This document shows, one piece after another, positions 34,603-46,430 of a stretch of DNA of 64,000 nt. The stretch's first letter is position 1. Every line of letters begins with the position of its first letter. The notes beneath the pieces were generated by a model, which made no database searches, was not told where the DNA came from, and saw nothing but the letters and a program-made list of their open reading frames with translations. This DNA is from Calamus simplicifolius (Eukaryota > Streptophyta > Magnoliopsida > Arecales > Arecaceae): the NCBI GenBank assembly GCA_900491605.1, contig UESW01005080.1:272537-336536 (forward strand), given 5' to 3'. The position numbers and the translations under genes were made by a program.

Positions 34603-34734
34603 ATAGATAGCAACTAAATTAGGTGAGATTAAATACAAGCTGAAGAATCTAAACCAATAATAAATTCTCTAAAAAAATACTTTAATCTATTCTTCAATGA
34701 ATTGAAGGCTTATTTGGTAAACAGGAATATTTGA

Positions 34735-36540
34735 CCGTTGCTTAAATAATTCAATTTTTAAGCCATTTTTAATGTGATTTGGGGTTAAGGCTTTTAAGGC
34801 CATTATAAGACACGCCGTTGAAGCTTTTATGGGCTAAGTTATAGACTCAGAAATTTAGATTGAGGGATGAATCAATCAAAAATTCTTTATCTTTTATTAT
34901 ATTTTTATTTTTACTATTGATCATTTCTTAGGCATACGAAGGTTTCATTGGATTGCACTTCCATGCGATCGTGCTCGCGGTAGAAGGATCGAGTCAAACC
35001 GGATCATTGTACCTTGAAAAGGGGTAAAAATCTGATCCTTATGGCAGTGTGTAATACGCCTCGGTTCTGGTTTGATTCATATCTTCTTTTATTTTTTACT
35101 TTATTTATATATTTAAATTTCTATATTATATTTCTAGCAATTTCTAGGAAAGGATTTTTTGCAAGATCAAAAATATTTTCTAATAGATAAGGATCATATT
35201 TTTTTCTATCACTAGAAATTGCTACATTTTTATTATAAATTATTAAAAAAATACTTTTGAATCGGTCTAGATTTTCTGTAAAGGGGATTGCTTAACATGA
35301 AAAAGCATATTATTTTTTTAGTGTATCATAATCATAAATTATTGTTTAAATATTAACTAATATATTGGTTCCGTGGATGCTACGATTTCTAAAGTTTTAT
35401 TTCTTCTTTTAGAATGTGTCGTGTGCATTTTTTACTTTATCTAGCTTCCATGTATGCTCTATTAATCTCATGACTATTTATGTTTTCTTCATTTTATTGA
35501 TTTAATTGAAATATACTTAGGAAGGCACTTTATTAAGAATTTTTTTAATCTTAAGAAAAAAAGAAGTGGTGCAATTTATATGTTTGCGGTAGTTGTCATA
35601 AACATGATTGGTGTCTTTCACGCCTCCAAGTCAGCAACAGATGAATAAAGAATGGTGAGAGATTTGTGGGCTGGGGTAAGTTTCGTTGAGCTTTTTTCGA
35701 GGAAGGTGAGCATGGAACGAAACCTGATCGAATATATTTTCTCCAGCTTTGATGGTGAAGGTTGGTAAATATATTATAGCGACGAGTATGAATTTTGAAT
35801 GTGTCTATATTATATATACATGACAGATATATTCATTCTTCAACACTTAATATTATTGATGTTCTTCTTATGATGCTTATATGCAATAGATAGATTTATA
35901 ATATTCTATAATATTTAATATTATTGATATTTTCCAACTGATGCCAAGTTTTTAGTTGTCATGGTTTTAGAGAGACTTCTTCTTGTGCATATTTTCTTCA
36001 AATTTATATTTGAAGCAATTCTATGTGTTATGATCTGTTTTTAGCAATTTGGCATTTGTATTTTCTGCATTGAAGAAAATGTATTTTTCATTCCTATTCA
36101 CTGGTTGTAAATTGTGGGAATCCACTTTAGGAAGGAATTCATGTTCTACTTGTTGGAGTCAACAGTAGTATAGTGAACTTAATTTTCTAATTAAAAATTA
36201 TTAAAAAAATCATATATTATGCTATCTTGCTTTAAAAAGATTGTTATGCATATGATTAACTTACGTATAATATTTATTTGCATTTGATCATAATTATCAT
36301 ACTCCCTTCTTGTTATTTGCAAAAATCCTACGGAACCTTTAAATGGTATTATTGCTGATCTTTTGGTTCTTAGTTATAGCTCATTTATCTTCACTCATGA
36401 GTTATTATATTGCTTTGTCAATATCACGTGACATTTTGGTTTAGTTCAACATATGAAATCCAAGGAGTGTGATGCATTAATTATTAGCCAATATTTAGTT
36501 AGGCTAGCCCATCAAGAAAGATATTGTTATGGGTAATTTA
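34735..36540 (+). mobile_element. Degraded LTR and internal part related to the Copia derivative
   Basis: 34746-35185 aligns with the LTR at 23034-23533 (shared AAAAATCTGATCCTTA, GATCAAAAATATTTT), and the next about 120 bp aligns with that element's internal region. The start of the LTR and the 3' LTR were not found. The remainder up to 36540 is AT-rich, without frames. At 35187-35203 is a primer-site-like sequence complementary at 16 of 17 bases to its own LTR (35026-35042). Confidence 0.7.
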
Positions 36541-36547
36541 AATGAGC

Positions 36548-36874
36548 ATCAAGAAAGAACTCATAGCGAAGCTGGAGGTGCCTGCCGTGTGGTTTAGGTG
36601 GTGGTTAAAAAAGATGGTGCCACCTATGGAGACGGCGAGCAAGTTGAAGAAGATGTTAGCTGCTGTAGGATGAAGTAATAGTTTCTATGACTTGTCCTCC
36701 AGTATACCTTTAATCACCACATGCGATCTGGAGCTTCCAAAGCAATAAGGTGTACCGACTTTCACCATAACATGAAGCTAGAGTGTAGCGTGATACTCCA
36801 GCAATGTGACCTCCGCCATCCAGCAATGATGAGGCAGCGGTGAGCCCTTGGTCGCAAGGTATTTAGGTATAGGT
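36548..36874 (-). repeat. Minus-strand unit copy D, part 1
   Basis: Homologous to copy C from the AAGAACTCATAGCGAAGCTG phrase onward. It is interrupted at TAGGT by Copia and resumes at 58220. It starts abruptly next to the degraded LTR element. Confidence 0.75.
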
Positions 36875-37382
36875 TATTGAGATTTTGTTTAAATAAACTA
36901 AGGTATTGTAGATATGTTTAGGGAATAGTCGCGAACTCTCCCGCGGCAATTCTTGCTTCAGAAGCCGAAGCGATGTGATGCTTCATTTCAAAAAAGAAAC
37001 TTTATCCGTTTTCTTTAAATCTCTGCAACGGATATGTTACGAAACGATGCGGCTCTCCAGAAATCAACGCTTCACAGGCTCTAGTGCCACAGCGCTCAAT
37101 TTCTATAAATCCATATACAAATCAAATCAAAAAAAGAATCTGTTCTTGTTTACAATCGAGTTTTCATTATTGCTTTGGTGCAAACTCGATAAAAGGCTTG
37201 TCTTATCCTGCGGCGTATTTGCTATTCACCCAGAGAGCATTCGAGAGGGTGCAAATAACGCTTAAGAAAGTGTTCCGTGCATGATTCAAGCCTATCCTTA
37301 TCTTCATCTCTCTCGATTCTTATCTAAATCTTTATCCCTATCTCTTCTTATCTAGACTTTCCTTTTTCAAATTTTTTCAACA
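36875..37382 (+). repeat. 5' LTR of Copia
   Basis: 508 bp. A likely TATA box (CTATAAATCC) lies at about 37103. AAATAACGCTTAAGA at 37253-37267 is complementary to the primer-site position. Confidence 0.9.
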
Positions 37383-37383
37383 A

Positions 37384-37398
37384 TCTTAAGCGTTATTT
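37384..37398 (+). promoter_or_regulatory. Copia primer-site position complementary to its own LTR
   Basis: TCTTAAGCGTTATTT, one base after the LTR end, is the exact reverse complement of 37253-37267. No tRNA-type TGG primer site is present, and the gag start codon follows at 37401. Confidence 0.7.
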
Positions 37399-37400
37399 CA

Positions 37401-38330
37401 ATGGAGGCCAAGACTTCTGTTGCCACTATCAAGTTGATGAACCAAGATCTTGTCAGACTCGATCGATTCGATGGCACTAATTTCACCCGTTGGCAAGATA
37501 AGTTAAAGTTTCTTCTCACTGCATTAAAGATCTTCTACATCCTCGATCTGGACTTGGTGCCTATATCGGAGCCAACTTAAAATGACTCCGACGAAGTCAA
37601 GGCAGAGCGCAAGAAGTGAAGGGAGGACGAATTCATATGCCGCGAGCACATCCTCAATGCTCTATCCGATCGATTGTATGATCTATACACTAACACACAA
37701 TCGGCAAAAGAGATATGGAATACATTGGAATACAAGTACAAGGCCGAGGAGGAAGGTACGAAGAAATTTCTCATCTATAAATATTTTGATTTCAAGATGT
37801 GTGATGAGAAGTCAATTTTTGCACAAGTGCATGAATTGCAAGTGATTGCCAACCAACTCAAAGCAATGAAAATCGATATTCTCGAGTCTTTTCAAGTTGG
37901 TATAATCACAAAATTACTGCCGTCTTGGGAGGGCTATAGGAAAAAACTTCTTCACAACACCGAGGATTTTTCCTTGGAGCAAATTCAGAAACACCTTCGA
38001 ATCGAGGATGAGGGAGAAGTTGGAGAATGTCAACATTGAAACGGGGTTTTCAAAGGCCAATGCTGTGAGCAAGCCTAAGAAGGATAAAAAAAGAAGGCAA
38101 AGCAAACTATCTTGGTCCCAAAAAGAATCAAGAAAAGTTCAAGAAAAAGAAGCCCAAGGGAAGCTGTTATGTGTATGGCAAACCCGGGCATTTTGCTCGT
38201 GACTGCAGACACCGCAGGGGCCAAATTAAGGAAGCAAATGCCACCAACGTTGACGATGATGAAATCATCGCCGCCGTAAGCGAAGTCATGGCGGTCCATG
38301 GCAAGGTCCCCGGATGGTAGTACGATACTT
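37401..38330 (+). pseudogene. Copia gag and protease start, broken
   Basis: It begins MEAKTSVATIKLMNQD and shows the Copia gag (UBN2-type) pattern: LDRFDGTNFTRWQDKLKFLL, AKEIWNTLEYKYKAEEEGTK, LLPSWEGYRKKLLH. Stops occur at about 37578 and 37618, and a frameshift near 38005. The nucleocapsid knuckle at about 38167-38208 reads CYVYGKPGHFARDC: its second Cys is replaced by Tyr. The protease site follows as YDTCATVHV (about 38320), next to an in-frame stop. In intact elements gag forms the particle and binds RNA. Confidence 0.85.
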
Positions 38331-38485
38331 GCGCCACCGTCCACGTTTCCTATAATAAGTCTATGTTCAAGACTTATGTGGATTTCACCGATGGACAAGA
38401 GATACAGATGGGCAATGAAGGCCGGTCCAAGGTGTTTGGCAAATGAAATGTAGAACTCAAATTCACTTTTGGCAAGAAAATTACT

Positions 38486-40291
38486 TTGTCAAATATGTTG
38501 CATGTGCCAGATATGAATAGGAACCTTGTTAGTAGGGATCTTTTGGGCAAACCAGAAATAAAATCTGTTTTTGAGTCGGGCAAACTTATTTTGACCCGTA
38601 ATGGTATATTTGTTGGCAAGGGCTATTCTAGTGATGGAATGGTCAGATTATGTATCATTGACAATTCTATTAATAAAGATGTTGCTTCCGCTTATATGCT
38701 TGACTCAATTACATTATGGCATGGTAGACTAGCAAATATTGGAATTAGTACCATGAAAAGGCTTGTTAAATGTGGTTTGATTTCTTGCAAAATTAATGAG
38801 TCCAATAAATGTGAAATATGCATTAAATCAAAGATGACTAAGAAACCATTTCATAGTGTTGAGAGAAATTTCAACTTATTAGAACTTGTGTATTCTGATA
38901 TATGTGAATTTAATGGCATGTTAACTAGAGGTGGGAATAGGTATTTCATTACCTTTATTGATGATTGCTCTAGATTCACATATGTTTATTTATTAAAGCA
39001 TAAAGATGATGCTTTCCATGCTTTTAGAATATATAAAGCGGAGGTAGAAAATCAGTTAGGTAGAAATATTAAAATCCTTAGAAGTGATAGGGGTGGAGAA
39101 TATTTTCCTAATAATTTTAATGCATTTTGTGAAGAAAATGGTATTATACACCAAAGTTCCGCACCACGTACACCACAACAAAATGGTTTGACTGAAAGTA
39201 AGAATAGAACATTACAAGAGATGATAAATGCTATGTTAATGCATTCCGAATTGTCATTTAATTTATGGGGTGAAGCTTTATTTGCTGCTTGTCATATTTT
39301 AAATAGAATTCCTTTAAAGAAAAGTCAGACCTCTCCATATGAGATATGGAAAGGAAGAAAGCCCAATATTGGGTATTTCAAAGTGTGGGGGTGTCTTGCC
39401 TACTACAAGAACCTAGACCCCAAAAGAACCAAATTGGGTCCCAGAGGGATAAGAAGTGTATTTGTTGGTTATGCCACAAATAGCAAAGTTTATAGACTCT
39501 TGGATCTAGAGTCTAACGTGATAGTGGAATATAGAGATGTGGAGTTTCTTGAGAATTTAAAGAGTAATAATTCTCAAGCTCCTACAAATTTAAAGAGTAA
39601 TAATTCTCATAAGGAGATATCTTCAAAGGTTATTGAAGAACAACCAGAGCTTCGAAAAAGTAAGAGAATTCGAAAGGCTAAGGATTTAGGACCCGATGAA
39701 ATAAACTCTCAACTTATTTCCCTTTATTTAGTTGAAGGAATTAGAGAGAATTTTATCCGTAGGGTACCTATTTTTCTTCAAGTGGAAGATGATCCTAAAA
39801 CCTTTAAGGAAGCGATGGCTTCAAGGGATTCAGCCTTTTGGAAGGAAGCTATTCAAGATGAAATGGATTCCATTATAGCTAACCACACTTGGGAGCTTGT
39901 AAATTTACCCAAAGGATCTAAGCCTACTTTAAACACCTACAAAGCTAGACTAGTAGCTAAAGGTTTTCGACAAAAAGAAGGAATCGACTATTTTGATACA
40001 TATGCACCTGTAGCTAGAATAACAACAATTGGAGTATTGTTTGCATTGGCTTCATTGCACAACCTTTATGTTCATCAAATGGATGTCAAAACGATATTCC
40101 TAAATGGTGATCTCAATGAGGAGGTCTACATGGAACAACCAGAGGGTTTTATCCTACCGAGTAATGAACATAAAGTGTGCAAGCTTGTTAAATCCTTGTA
40201 CGGATTGAAACAAGCGCCCAAACAATGGCATAAGAAGTTTAACTCTGTCATACTCTCAAATGGATTTGTTCACAACGTTTCTGACAAGTGT
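38486..40291 (+). pseudogene. Copia pol: integrase and N-terminal RT, cut by CACTA-2
   Basis: An open frame of about 600 codons. It starts in the protease-integrase link (NMLHVPDMNRNLVS) and carries the pre-integrase zinc finger (HGRLAN...CEICIKSKM) and the integrase core with its three acidic positions visible in YSDICEF, LRSDRGGEY and LTESKNRTL. RT begins with EAIQDEMDSI and continues with QMDVKTIFLNGDL and KSLYGLKQAPKQWH. Between KGSKP and YKARLVAKGF about 15 conserved RT residues are missing in frame. The frame runs into the CACTA terminus at 40292; RT resumes at 55915. A stop at about 38445 separates it from the protease. Confidence 0.9.
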
Positions 40292-40304
40292 CACTACAAG
40301 AAAA

Positions 40305-41504
40305 TACTGAAATAGCGACGCAAATTTAATGACGCATAATTGCGACGCATTAGCGACCACTTTGCGATGCCTCCGTGACAACAAAACATTGCGACGCAAT
40401 TAGCGACGCATTAGCGACTCAAAAAACTAGAAAATAAAAAAAATTAAATTTTTTATTTAGTGACGCAAATAATTCATCGTAATATTTTAAATTAAATTTT
40501 TACAAAATATAAATATGGGGAAAAAAATATTGCGATGCAACTCAGTGTGTCGCAATGTTTTTAAAAGAATTAAATATGTTAAATAGCGATGCATTAGCGA
40601 CGCAATAAACCAAAAATTAAAAAATTATTTTTAATATAGCGATGCACCAATTGCATTGCAAATAATTTAAATAAAATTATTTTTTATAAAATATAAATAT
40701 GGGGAAAAAATATTACGATGCAACTCAGTGCATCGTAATGTTTTTAAAAGAATTAAATATGTTAAATAGCGACGCATTATCGATGCAATAAACCAGAAAA
40801 TTAGAAAATTTATTTTTAATATAGCGACGCACCAATTACATTGCAAATAATTTAAATAAAATTATTTTTTATAAAATATAAATATGAGAAAAAATAATTG
40901 CAACGTAACACAGTGCGTCGCAATATTTTTAAAAAATTAAATATGTTAAATAGCGACACATTAGCGACGCAATAAACCAAAAAATTAGAAAAATAATTTT
41001 TAATTTAGTGACGCACTAACTGCGTCATAATTATTTTAAATAAAATTAATTTTTATAAAGTATAAATGAGAAAAAATAACTGCGATGCAACACAGTGCAT
41101 CGCAATGTTTTTAAAAAATTTAATTATATTAAATAGCGATGCATTAGCGACATAATAAACCAAAAATTAAAAAAATAATTTTTAATTTAGTGACACAATA
41201 TATGCCTCATAATTATTTTAAATAAAATGAATTTTTATAAAATATAATTATGAGAAAAAAATATTGCGATGCAATTCAGTGCATCGTAATATTTTTAAAA
41301 AAATTAATTATGTTAAATAGCGACGCATTAGCGATGCAATAAACCAAAAAATTAAAAAATTATGTTTTAATTTAGCAATGCACTTGTTGCTCGCAATTAT
41401 TTTAAATAAAATTAATTTTTATATAATATAATTATCATATTAAAAAATTGCGATGCAACCCTTTGCGTCACAATGTTTTTTAAAAAATTAATTATGTTAA
41501 ATAG
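40305..41504. repeat. CACTA-2 5' subterminal array
   Basis: Begins with dense GCGACGCA motifs, then about six tandem units of roughly 175-190 bp, each with inverted GCGATGCA...TGCGTCGC pairs and a GTTAAATAGCGATGCATTAG phrase. Confidence 0.9.
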
Positions 41505-44500
41505 CGATCGGTTCGGGATTGATCGTGGCTGATCGGGATCAGGGCTTGGATCGATCACAACCGTCGGATCATCGGTGATCGGACCGATCGCCACGGTCCG
41601 AGATCGGTCGTGGCCGATTGGGATCAGGGCTTGGATCGATCACAACCGTTGGATCGTCGGCGATCAGACCGATCGCCGACGTCCGAGATCGGTCGTGGCC
41701 GATCAGGATCAGGGATTGGATCGATCGCAACCATCGAATCATCCATGATCTCGGACTGATCGCAACGGTCCGGGATCGGTCGTGGCCAATCGGGATCAAG
41801 GCTTGGATCGATCGCAACCGTCGAATCATCAGCGATCGGACCGATCGCCATGGTCCGAGATCGATCGTGGCCGATCGGGATCAGGGCTTGGATCGATCGC
41901 AACCATTGGATCATCGGCGATCGGACCGATCGCCATGGTACGAGATCGGTCGTGGCCGATCTGGATCAGGGCTTGGATCAATCACAACCATCGGATCGTC
42001 GCCGATCGGACCGATCGCCATGGTCCGAGATCGATCGTGGCCGATCGGGATCACGGCTTCGATGATCGCAACCGTCGGATTGTCACCGATCTCGAACGGA
42101 TTGCAACGGTCCGAGATCGGTCATGGCCGATCGGGATCATGACTTGGATCAATCGCAACCGTCGGATCATCGCCTATCAGATCGATCACGATGGTCCGAG
42201 ATCATTCAGCACCGACTAGGATCGATTAGGGCTTGGATCGATGGCAACCGTTGGATCGACGCCGATCGGTCCGATCGCCACGGTCCGAGATCGATCGTGG
42301 ACGATTAGGATCAGGGCTTGGATCGATCGCAACCGTTGGATCGTCGCCGATTGGACCGATCGCCAAGGTCTGGGATCGGTCGTGGATGATCGGGATTAGG
42401 GCTTGGATCGATCGCAACCGTCGGATCATCGTGATCTCGACCATCAACAGTCCGAGATCGATCATGGCCGATCGAGATCAGGGCTTGGATCAATCCAACC
42501 GTTGGATTGTGCGATCTCGGACCGATCACAATGGTCCGGGATCGGTCATGGCCGATCGGGATCAGGGCTTGGATCGATCGCAACCGTCGGATCATCGGCA
42601 ATTGGACCGATCACCATGGTCCGAGATCGGTCGTGGCCGATCGAGATCAGGGCTTGGATCGATCGCAACCGTCGGATCATCAGCGATTGGACCGATCGGG
42701 ATCAGGGCTTGGATCGATCGCAACCGTCGAATCGTCGGAGATCGGACCGATCGCCATGGTCCGAGATCGGTCGTGGTCGATCGGGATCAGGGCTTGGATC
42801 GATCGCAACCATCGGATCATCGCCGATTGGATTGATCGCAACCGTCAGATCGTCGCGATCTCAGACCGATCACAACGGTCCGGGATCGGTCGTGGCCTAT
42901 CGAGATCAGGGCTTGGATCGATCGCAACGGTCGGATCGATGCTGATTGGTCCGATCGCCACGGTTTGAGATCGATCGTGGATGATCAGGATCAGGGCTTG
43001 GATCGATCGCAACCTTTGGATCGTCACCGATTGGACCGATCGCCACGGTCTGGGATCTATCGTGGACGATCGGGATCAGGGCTTGGATCGATCACAATCG
43101 TTGGATCATCGCAATATCGGACCGATCGCAACGGTTCGGGATCGGTCATGGCCGATCAGGATCAGGGCTAAGATCGATCGCAACCATCGGATCGTCGCCG
43201 ATCGGATCGATCACAACTGTCAGATCATCGCGATCTCGGACCGATCGCAACAGTCCGGGATCGGTCATGGCCGATCGGGATCAGGGCTTGGATCGATCGC
43301 AACCGTCGGATCGTCGCGATCTCAGACCGATCGACACGGTCCGAGATCGGTCGTGGCCGATCGGGATCAGGGCTTGGATCGATCGCAACCGTCAGATCAT
43401 CGATGATCGGACCGATTGCCACGATCCGAGATCGGTCGTGGCCGATCGGGATCAGGGCTTGGATCGATCACAACCGTCGGATCATCGCCGATTGGACCGA
43501 TCGCCACGGTCCGGGATCGATCGTGGACGATCGGGATCAGGGCTTGGATCGATCGCAACCATCGAATCATCGTGATCTCAGACCGATCGCAATGGTCTGG
43601 GATCGGTCGTGGCCGATCGGGATTAGGGCTTGGATCGATCACAACCATCGGATCGACGCCGATCGGTTCGATCGCCACGGTCCGATATCGGTCGTGGACG
43701 ATCAGGATCAGGGCTTGGATCGATTGCAACCGTCGGATCGTCGCCGATTAGATCGATGGCCACGATCTGGGATCGGTCGTGGACGATCGGGATCAGGGCT
43801 TGGATCGATCACAACCGTCAGATCGTCGCGATCTTGGACCAATCGCAACCGTCATATCGTCGCGATCTCGGACCGATCGCAACGGTCCGGGATCGATCAA
43901 GGCTGATCGGGATCAGCGCTTGGATCGATCGCAATCGTCGGATCATCGCCGATCGGATCAATCGCAACCGTCGGATCGTCGCGATCTCAGACCGATCGCA
44001 ACGGTTTGGGATCGATCGTGACCGATCAGGATTAGGGCTTGGATCGATCGTAACCATCGGATCATCACGATCTCGAACCGATCGCAACCGTCAGATCGTC
44101 GGTGATCGGACCGATCGTCACTATTCGAGATCGGTCGTGGCCAATCAGGATCAGGGCTTGGATCGATCGCAACCATCGGATCGTCGCCGATTGGACCGAT
44201 CGCCACGGTCCGGGATCAGTCATGGACGATCGGGATCACGGCTTGGATCGATAGCAACCATTGGATCATCGCGATCTCGGACCAATTGCAATGGTTCGGG
44301 ATTGGTCATGGCCGATCGGGATCAGGGCTTGGATCGATCGCAACCGTCGGATCAATGCTGATCGGTCTGATCGCCATGGTTCGAGATCGGTCGTGGACGA
44401 TCAGGATCAGGTCTTGGATCGATCGCAACCGTCAGATCATCGCTGATTGGACCAATCGCCACGGTCCGGGATCGGTTGCGGACGATCGGGATCAGGGATT

Positions 44501-46430
44501 GGACGATCGCAACCGTCGGATCGTCATGATCTCGGACTGATCGCAATGGTCTGGGATCAATCATGGCCGATCGGGATCAGGGCTTGGATCGATCGCAACT
44601 GTCAGATCGTCGCGATCTCGGACCGATCGCAACGGTCCGGGATCGGTCGTGGCCGATCGGGATCAGGGCTTGGATCGATCGCACCCATCGGATCGTCGTT
44701 GATCAGATCGATCACAACCGTCAGATCGTCGCGATCTCGGATAGATCGCAATGGTCCGGGATCAGTCATGGCCAATCGGGATCAGGGCTTGGATCGAACG
44801 CAACCATCGGATCGACGCCGATTGGTCTGATTGCCACGGTCCGAGATTGGTCATGGACGATCAGGATCAGGGCTTGGATCGATTGCAACCATCGGATCAT
44901 CGCCGATTGGACCGATCGCCATTGTCCGGGATCGGTCGTGGACGATCAGGATCAGGGCTTGGATCGATCGCAACCATCGGATCGTCGCGATCTCAGACCA
45001 ATCGCAACGGTCCAGGATCGGTCATGGCCGATCGAGATCAGGGCTTGGATCGATCGCAACCATCGGATCATTGCGATCTCGGACCGATCGCAACGGTCTG
45101 GGATCGGTCATGGCCGATCGGGATCAGGGCTTGGATCGATCGCAACCATCGGATCGTCATCGATCGGATCGATTGCAACCGTTGGATCATCGCGATCTCG
45201 GACCGATCGCAACGATCCTGGATCAGTCATGGCCGATCGGGATCAAGGCTTGGATCGATCGCAACCATCGGTCGACGCCGATCTGTCTGATCGCCATGGT
45301 CCGAGATTGGTCATGGATGATCAGGATCAGGGCTTGGATCGATTGCAACCATCGGATCGTCGCCGATTGGATCGATCGCCACGATCCGAGATTGGTCGTG
45401 GACGATCAGGATCAGGGCTTGGATCGATCGCAACCGTCGGATCATCGCGATCTCGGACCGATCACAATTCCGGGATCGGTCATGGCCGATCGAGATCAGG
45501 GCTTGGATCGATCGCAATCGTCGGATCGTTGCGATCTCGGACCGATCGCAACGGTCCGGGATCGGTCGTGGCCGATCGGGATCAGGGCTTGGATCGATCG
45601 CAACCGTCGGATCATCATCGATCGGATCGATCGCAACCGTCGGATTGTCGCGATCTCAGACCGATCGCAACGGTCCTGGATCGGTCATGGCCGATCGGGA
45701 TCAGGGCTTGGATTGATCGCAACCATCGGATCGATGCCGATCTATCTGATTGCCACGGTCTAAGATCGTTCGTGGACGATCAGGATCAGGGCTTGGATCG
45801 ATCACAACCGTCGAATCGTCGCCGATTGGACCGATCGCCATGGTCGGGATCGGTTGCAGACGATCGGGATCAGGGCTCGAATCGATCGCAACCATCGGAT
45901 CATCACGATCTCGAACCGATCGCAACGGTCCAGGATCGGTCATGGCCGATCGGGATCAGGGCTTGGATTGATCACAACCGTCGGATCATCGCGATCTCGG
46001 ACTGATCGCAATGGTCCGGGATCGGTCGTGGCCGATCAGGATCAGGGCTTGGATCGATCGCAACCGTCGGATCGTCACCGATTGGATCGATCGCAACTGT
46101 CGGATCGTCGCGATCTCGGATCGATCGAAACGGTCTGGGATCGATCGTGGCCGATCGGGATCAGGGCTTGGATCGATCGCAACCATCGGATCATCGCCGA
46201 TTGGATCGATTACAACTGTCGAATCATCGCGATCTCGGACCGATCGCAACGGTCCGGGATCGGTCGTGGCCGATCGGGATCAGGGCTTAGATCGATCACA
46301 ACCGTCGGATCGTCGTCGATCGGACCGATCGCCACGGTTCAAGATCGGTCGTGACCGATCGGGATCAGGGCTTGGATCGATGACAACCGTCGGATCGTCG
46401 CCGATCGGACCGATCGCCACGGTCCGAGAT
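41505..46430. repeat. CACTA-2 internal GATC satellite, about 4.9 kb
   Basis: About 58 degenerate monomers of roughly 85 bp, same family as 1-1608 (GATCGATCGCAACCGTCGG, ATCGGACCGATCGCCA, GATCGGGATCAGGGCTTG). Some monomers are shortened or internally duplicated. Because the monomer length is not a multiple of three and stops are rare, a single frame runs up to 480 codons through all three phases of the repeat; it is not treated as a gene. Confidence 0.95.

Larger units (their letters stand above)
29956..34676. repeat. Large direct duplication, copy 1
   Basis: Near-identical to 58421-64000, with an offset of 28465 at the left edge rising to 28471 at the formyltransferase exons because of small indels. 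It contains the hAT C-terminal relic, an AT-rich stretch without genes (30790-32690), formyltransferase exons 1-2, unit C and a trinucleotide repeat. The left edge at AGAGTGAAGG is sharp. Relative to copy 2, about 870 bp after 34480 is replaced by about 70 bp. Confidence 0.93.

Noticed and set aside
36975..37284. Frames in the Copia LTR (MMLHFKKETLS... and MPQRSISINP...)
   Set aside because: They lie within the LTR and recur in altered form in the 3' LTR; LTR sequence, not genes.
44563..46005. 480-codon open frame and many other frames on both strands
   Set aside because: They follow the GATC satellite through all its phases, show only repeat-derived peptides and lack any domain. A stop-poor repeat explains them.
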